In this document: piece by piece, positions 4,693 to 6,661 of the stretch
Layout: each line of letters opens with the position of its first letter
Numbering within the stretch: the first letter of the stretch is position 1
NCBI GenBank assembly: GCA_031256695.1
Contig: JAIRQB010000018.1
Coordinates: forward strand, 1 to 6,661
Direction of reading: 5' to 3'
From: Elusimicrobiota bacterium
GTDB taxonomy: Bacteria > Elusimicrobiota > Endomicrobiia > Endomicrobiales > Endomicrobiaceae
DNA: 6,661 nt
Program-made: the position numbers and the translations under genes
The notes under the pieces: generated by a model
The model's input: the letters and a program-made list of their open reading frames with translations, nothing else
What the model was told of the DNA's origin: nothing
Databases searched by the model: none

Positions 4693-5964
4693 TTATTTTT
4701 TCACAATAATGTCAAAATTCGTATATTTTCGCAGGGCATTTGGAATAATTACAGAGCCGTCTTCTTGCTGGAAATTTTCCAAAATTGCTAGGAAAGTTCT
4801 GCCCACAGCAACTCCCGAGCCGTTTAATGTGTGCAAAAATTCTCTTCTGCCGTCGGTATATTTCATTTTTATATTCATTCTGCGCGCCTGAAAATCTTTA
4901 AAGTTTGAGCAAGAAGATATTTCTCTATAAGCGTTTTCAAAAGGCAGCCAAACTTCCAAATCATATGTTTTAGACGATGAAAAGCCCAAATCTCCGCCGC
5001 AAAGCAAAGAGACTCTATAAGGGAGTTCTAATTTTTCCAAAACAGACTCGGCATCCTTTGTCAGAAGTTCCAATTCATTCATTGAATCCTCGGGGCGGAC
5101 AAATTTTACAAGTTCAACTTTGTCAAATTGATGATTGCGTATAAGCCCCTTTGTGTCTTTTCCATATGCGCCTGCTTCCCTTCTAAAACAAGCCGAATAA
5201 GAGACAAATTTTTGAGGCAGAATTTTTTCGTCTAAACAATCGTCCCTGTATATATTTGTCACAGGGACTTCTGCCGTCGGTATCAAATACAAATCATCGT
5301 CTGCGCATTTAAAAGCCTCTTCTGCAAATTTTGGAAGTTGTCCTGTGCCGCGCATTGAAGCGCTGTTTACCAAATAAGGCGTCAAAATTTCCTGATATCC
5401 TTTTTCTTTATGAGAATCTAAAAAGAAACTGATAATTGCTCTTTCTAAAACAGCGCCTTCATTTTTGAAAACAGCAAAGCGCGAGCCTGATATTTTTGCA
5501 GAAATTGAAAAATCAAGAATGCCCAAACTTTCGCCCAGTTCCCAATGAGATTTCGGTTTAAAGGAAAATTGCAGCGGATTGCCTGCAACTCTTACTATTT
5601 TATTATCGGCTGAACTGCTCCCCGCGGGGACGCTTTCATCGGGCATATTTGGAATAAAAAGCAAACTCTCTTCTATTTTCTTTTCTATAACGGATAATTC
5701 TTTTTCTTTATCCTGTATTGTATTTCTCATCTCATTTATTTTTTCAAGCATACCGGCTGACGCTTCTTCGCCTTTTCTTTTCAATTCGCCGATTTTTTGC
5801 GATTCTTTATTTCTGACATTGCGCAAAGTTTCAATTTCTGCAATCAAAACTTTTCTTTCATCGTCTAATTCTAAAACGGGCTTTAAGTCAATCTTTTGAC
5901 TTCTTAAAGAAAGAGATTTTTCAACAAAGTCTAATTTGCTCCTGATTAGTTTAATGTCTAACAT
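4693..5964 (-). CDS. serS: Seryl-tRNA synthetase
   Basis: This is a class II aminoacyl-tRNA synthetase of 423 residues that charges tRNA-Ser (and tRNA-Sec where present) with serine in the cytoplasm. The start MLDIKLIR is the usual one for the family. Residues about 30-105 form the long charged antiparallel coiled coil that grips the tRNA long arm. Motif 1 region includes GTGQLPKFAEEAF (206-218), followed by the serine-site segment TAEVPVTN (220-227). Motif 2 is FRREAGAYGKDTKGLIRNHQ (260-279). Motif 3 runs from NGSGVAVGRTFLAILENFQ (381-399) to IPNALRKY (407-414). All expected signature residues are present, so the enzyme should be active. ATG 5964 is preferred over an in-frame TTG at 5985 because GAGAGGG (5975-5969) precedes it by 4 nt and no family member needs the seven extra residues. 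It is transcribed alone from its own promoter. Confidence 0.98.
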   Translation of the reverse strand: MLDIKLIRSKLDFVEKSLSLRSQKIDLKPVLELDDERKVLIAEIETLRNVRNKESQKIGELKRKGEEASAGMLEKINEMRNTIQDKEKELSVIEKKIEESLLFIPNMPDESVPAGSSSADNKIVRVAGNPLQFSFKPKSHWELGESLGILDFSISAKISGSRFAVFKNEGAVLERAIISFFLDSHKEKGYQEILTPYLVNSASMRGTGQLPKFAEEAFKCADDDLYLIPTAEVPVTNIYRDDCLDEKILPQKFVSYSACFRREAGAYGKDTKGLIRNHQFDKVELVKFVRPEDSMNELELLTKDAESVLEKLELPYRVSLLCGGDLGFSSSKTYDLEVWLPFENAYREISSCSNFKDFQARRMNIKMKYTDGRREFLHTLNGSGVAVGRTFLAILENFQQEDGSVIIPNALRKYTNFDIIVKK

Positions 5965-5984
5965 TTTACCCTCTCGTTTTTGCA

Positions 5985-6020
5985 AATTTTTATTGCGGCT
6001 TTTCCATAATTTTTATTGCG
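5985..6020. repeat. Two 13-bp direct repeats in the serS leader
   Basis: AATTTTTATTGCG occurs at 5985-5997 and 6008-6020, 23 bp apart, just upstream of the serS RBS. It could be chance in A/T-rich sequence or a binding site pair. Confidence 0.5.
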
Positions 6021-6090
6021 ATTACTCTGCAGATTTTTGAGAATGCCGATTAGGATTTTGCGGCAAATTGTCTGTGAATTTCGTTTCGGC

Positions 6091-6118
6091 AATATACTAT
6101 ATTGAAAATCATTGTCAA
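6091..6118 (-). promoter_or_regulatory. Sigma70-type promoter of serS
   Basis: On the minus strand, a perfect -35 box TTGACA (6118-6113) and a -10 box TATATT (6096-6091) are separated by 16 bp. The start of transcription would be near 6084, giving a leader of about 120 nt. The leader shows no T-box specifier domain or anti-terminator sequence. Confidence 0.8.
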
Positions 6119-6182
6119 AATACGAAAGACGGCATTCATTTTACCGCTGTTTTTTTTGTTTTTTTAAGAAAGCGGCAGAATT

Positions 6183-6220
6183 AAAAAAGGGCATTTTGGA
6201 TTTTCCAAAACGCCCTTTTT
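6183..6220. terminator. Bidirectional-looking intrinsic terminator
   Basis: GGGC (6189-6192) pairs with GCCC (6212-6215) and, past one A/C mismatch, TTTTGGA (6194-6200) pairs with TCCAAAA (6204-6210) around TTT. A-tract 6183-6188 and T-tract 6216-6220 flank the stem. It sits upstream of the serS promoter, where it would stop minus-strand read-through from the right; the gene it serves is not in the window. Confidence 0.8.
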
Positions 6221-6277
6221 GCAATGCCTTTTTCAATTCTCTATTTTTTATCTTTCATTTCAATTTTGCCGTGAATT

Positions 6278-6318
6278 AAAAATAGGCGACAATATAACAG
6301 AAAGTTATATCAGCGCCC
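6278..6318 (-). terminator. Possible minus-strand terminator
   Basis: GGCG (6285-6288) pairs with CGCC (6314-6317) and ATATAAC (6292-6298) with GTTATAT (6304-6310), around a 5-nt loop with a 3x3 internal loop. On the minus strand the stem is followed by TATTTTT (to 6278). It could end a transcript coming from the right edge, but the stem is interrupted and the T-tract is broken. Confidence 0.35.
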
Positions 6319-6407
6319 ATTTTAAGGTCTCAATCTTTACAATTTAGAAACTTGTTGCTAGTTGTATGGTCATCGTTTTTGCAAAGAAACTTTTGTGCCG
6401 CCGCTTT

Positions 6408-6436
6408 GTCAGCGCTATCGCTTGAGCGGGAATCCA
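6408..6436 (+). repeat. Distant copy of the dispersed repeat
   Basis: It starts GTCA (6408-6411) and ends GCGGGAATCCA (6426-6436), the same right end as the copy at 392-420. CGCT (6413-6416) pairs with AGCG (6425-6428). The interior is otherwise diverged. It shows that the family is dispersed and not confined to the left cluster. Confidence 0.6.
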
Positions 6437-6592
6437 TTTTTGTTATAAGCCTTTCATCTTGTTTCTTTTTGTCTTTGAAAAAAGAAAAGAATTTTAACTC
6501 TCTCGTTTGAAAAATCTTAAAAACAATCATTTTTAATCCTTAAAAAATATAGAATACTGGCGCAAGCAAAGATGCGGGAATAGGAAAGCAAC

Positions 6593-6648
6593 TGTGCCTT
6601 TTTTCGTAAGAAAAATTGCAGTTTCTCTTACGGCGCCGTTTAGGCATA
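6593..6648 (+). other. Nested stem-loop at the right edge
   Basis: TGTGCCT (6593-6599) can pair with AGGCATA (6642-6648, one G-U), enclosing CGTAAGA/TCTTACG (6605-6611/6626-6632). It could be a structured leader of a gene beyond the window; no known riboswitch class is recognised. Confidence 0.35.
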
Positions 6649-6661
6649 AATAAAAAGTTTT

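Larger units (their letters stand above)
6221..6661. other. Gene-free right flank
   Basis: No credible gene is visible on either strand. The only sizeable minus-strand frame (6530-6330) is low in complexity, lacks a convincing RBS and crosses a repeat copy. No tRNA, SRP RNA, RNase P RNA, tmRNA or 6S RNA signature was recognised. The region holds two hairpin structures and one dispersed repeat, listed separately. The right end may be the leader of a gene beyond the window. Confidence 0.65.

Noticed and set aside
4513..4791. TTG-initiated 92-codon frame overlapping the mini-gene
   Set aside because: It shifts by one base from the frame with the good RBS spacing and ATG, and crosses the bidirectional terminator into serS antisense.
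5579..5899. 106-codon frame antisense to serS
   Set aside because: Shadow of the serS coiled-coil region; no RBS or family resemblance.
5965..6084. T-box leader for serS
   Set aside because: No T-box sequence, specifier loop or terminator/antiterminator pair is visible.
6556..6600. Cobalamin riboswitch suggested by GGGAA and GCAACTGTG
   Set aside because: The conserved segments normally between these two strings and the B12 box are missing; the match is too short.

Overview
The window is AT-rich bacterial chromosome with ordinary housekeeping and catabolic genes, Shine-Dalgarno starts, sigma70-type promoters and hairpin/T-tract terminators. Protein style, A/T-ending codons and a Lys/Ala-rich mini-gene would fit a low-GC, Gram-negative-type gut or symbiont lineage such as Elusimicrobiota. 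That placement is an impression with low confidence, because nothing here is a decisive phylogenetic marker without a search.

Layout: positions 1-858 have no credible gene. They hold dispersed short palindromic repeats, most with a GTCATT left edge and an AATCC(A) right edge around a variable hairpin (1-500), followed by four large inverted-repeat structures (542-847). Two of these four are copies of one element, and the second copy runs straight into the ribosome binding site of the first gene. Positions 859-2481 (+) encode a mannitol dehydrogenase/uronate reductase-family oxidoreductase. Positions 2527-4257 (+) encode a secreted family C69 (PepD-like) dipeptidase, probably on the same transcript (45 bp gap), ended by a strong terminator at 4277-4315. 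A compact transcription unit follows, with promoter (4419-4448), leader hairpin, good RBS, a 26-residue Lys/Ala/Pro peptide gene (4518-4598) and a two-way terminator (4615-4652). That terminator also ends the convergent serS gene (seryl-tRNA synthetase, 5964-4693, minus), which has its own promoter at 6118-6091. Positions 6119-6661 contain no gene that I can support, only a bidirectional-looking terminator, further hairpins and one more copy of the GTCA...AATCCA repeat.

How the genes relate: the oxidoreductase (sugar alcohol/uronate interconversion) and the exported dipeptidase could both serve scavenging of host- or plant-derived nutrients, but the link rests only on adjacency. serS is an independent housekeeping unit. 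The most unusual items are the free-standing polycationic mini-gene with complete transcription and translation signals, and the two-copy structured element upstream of the oxidoreductase. No defence system, CRISPR array, transposase, tRNA or rRNA gene was seen.
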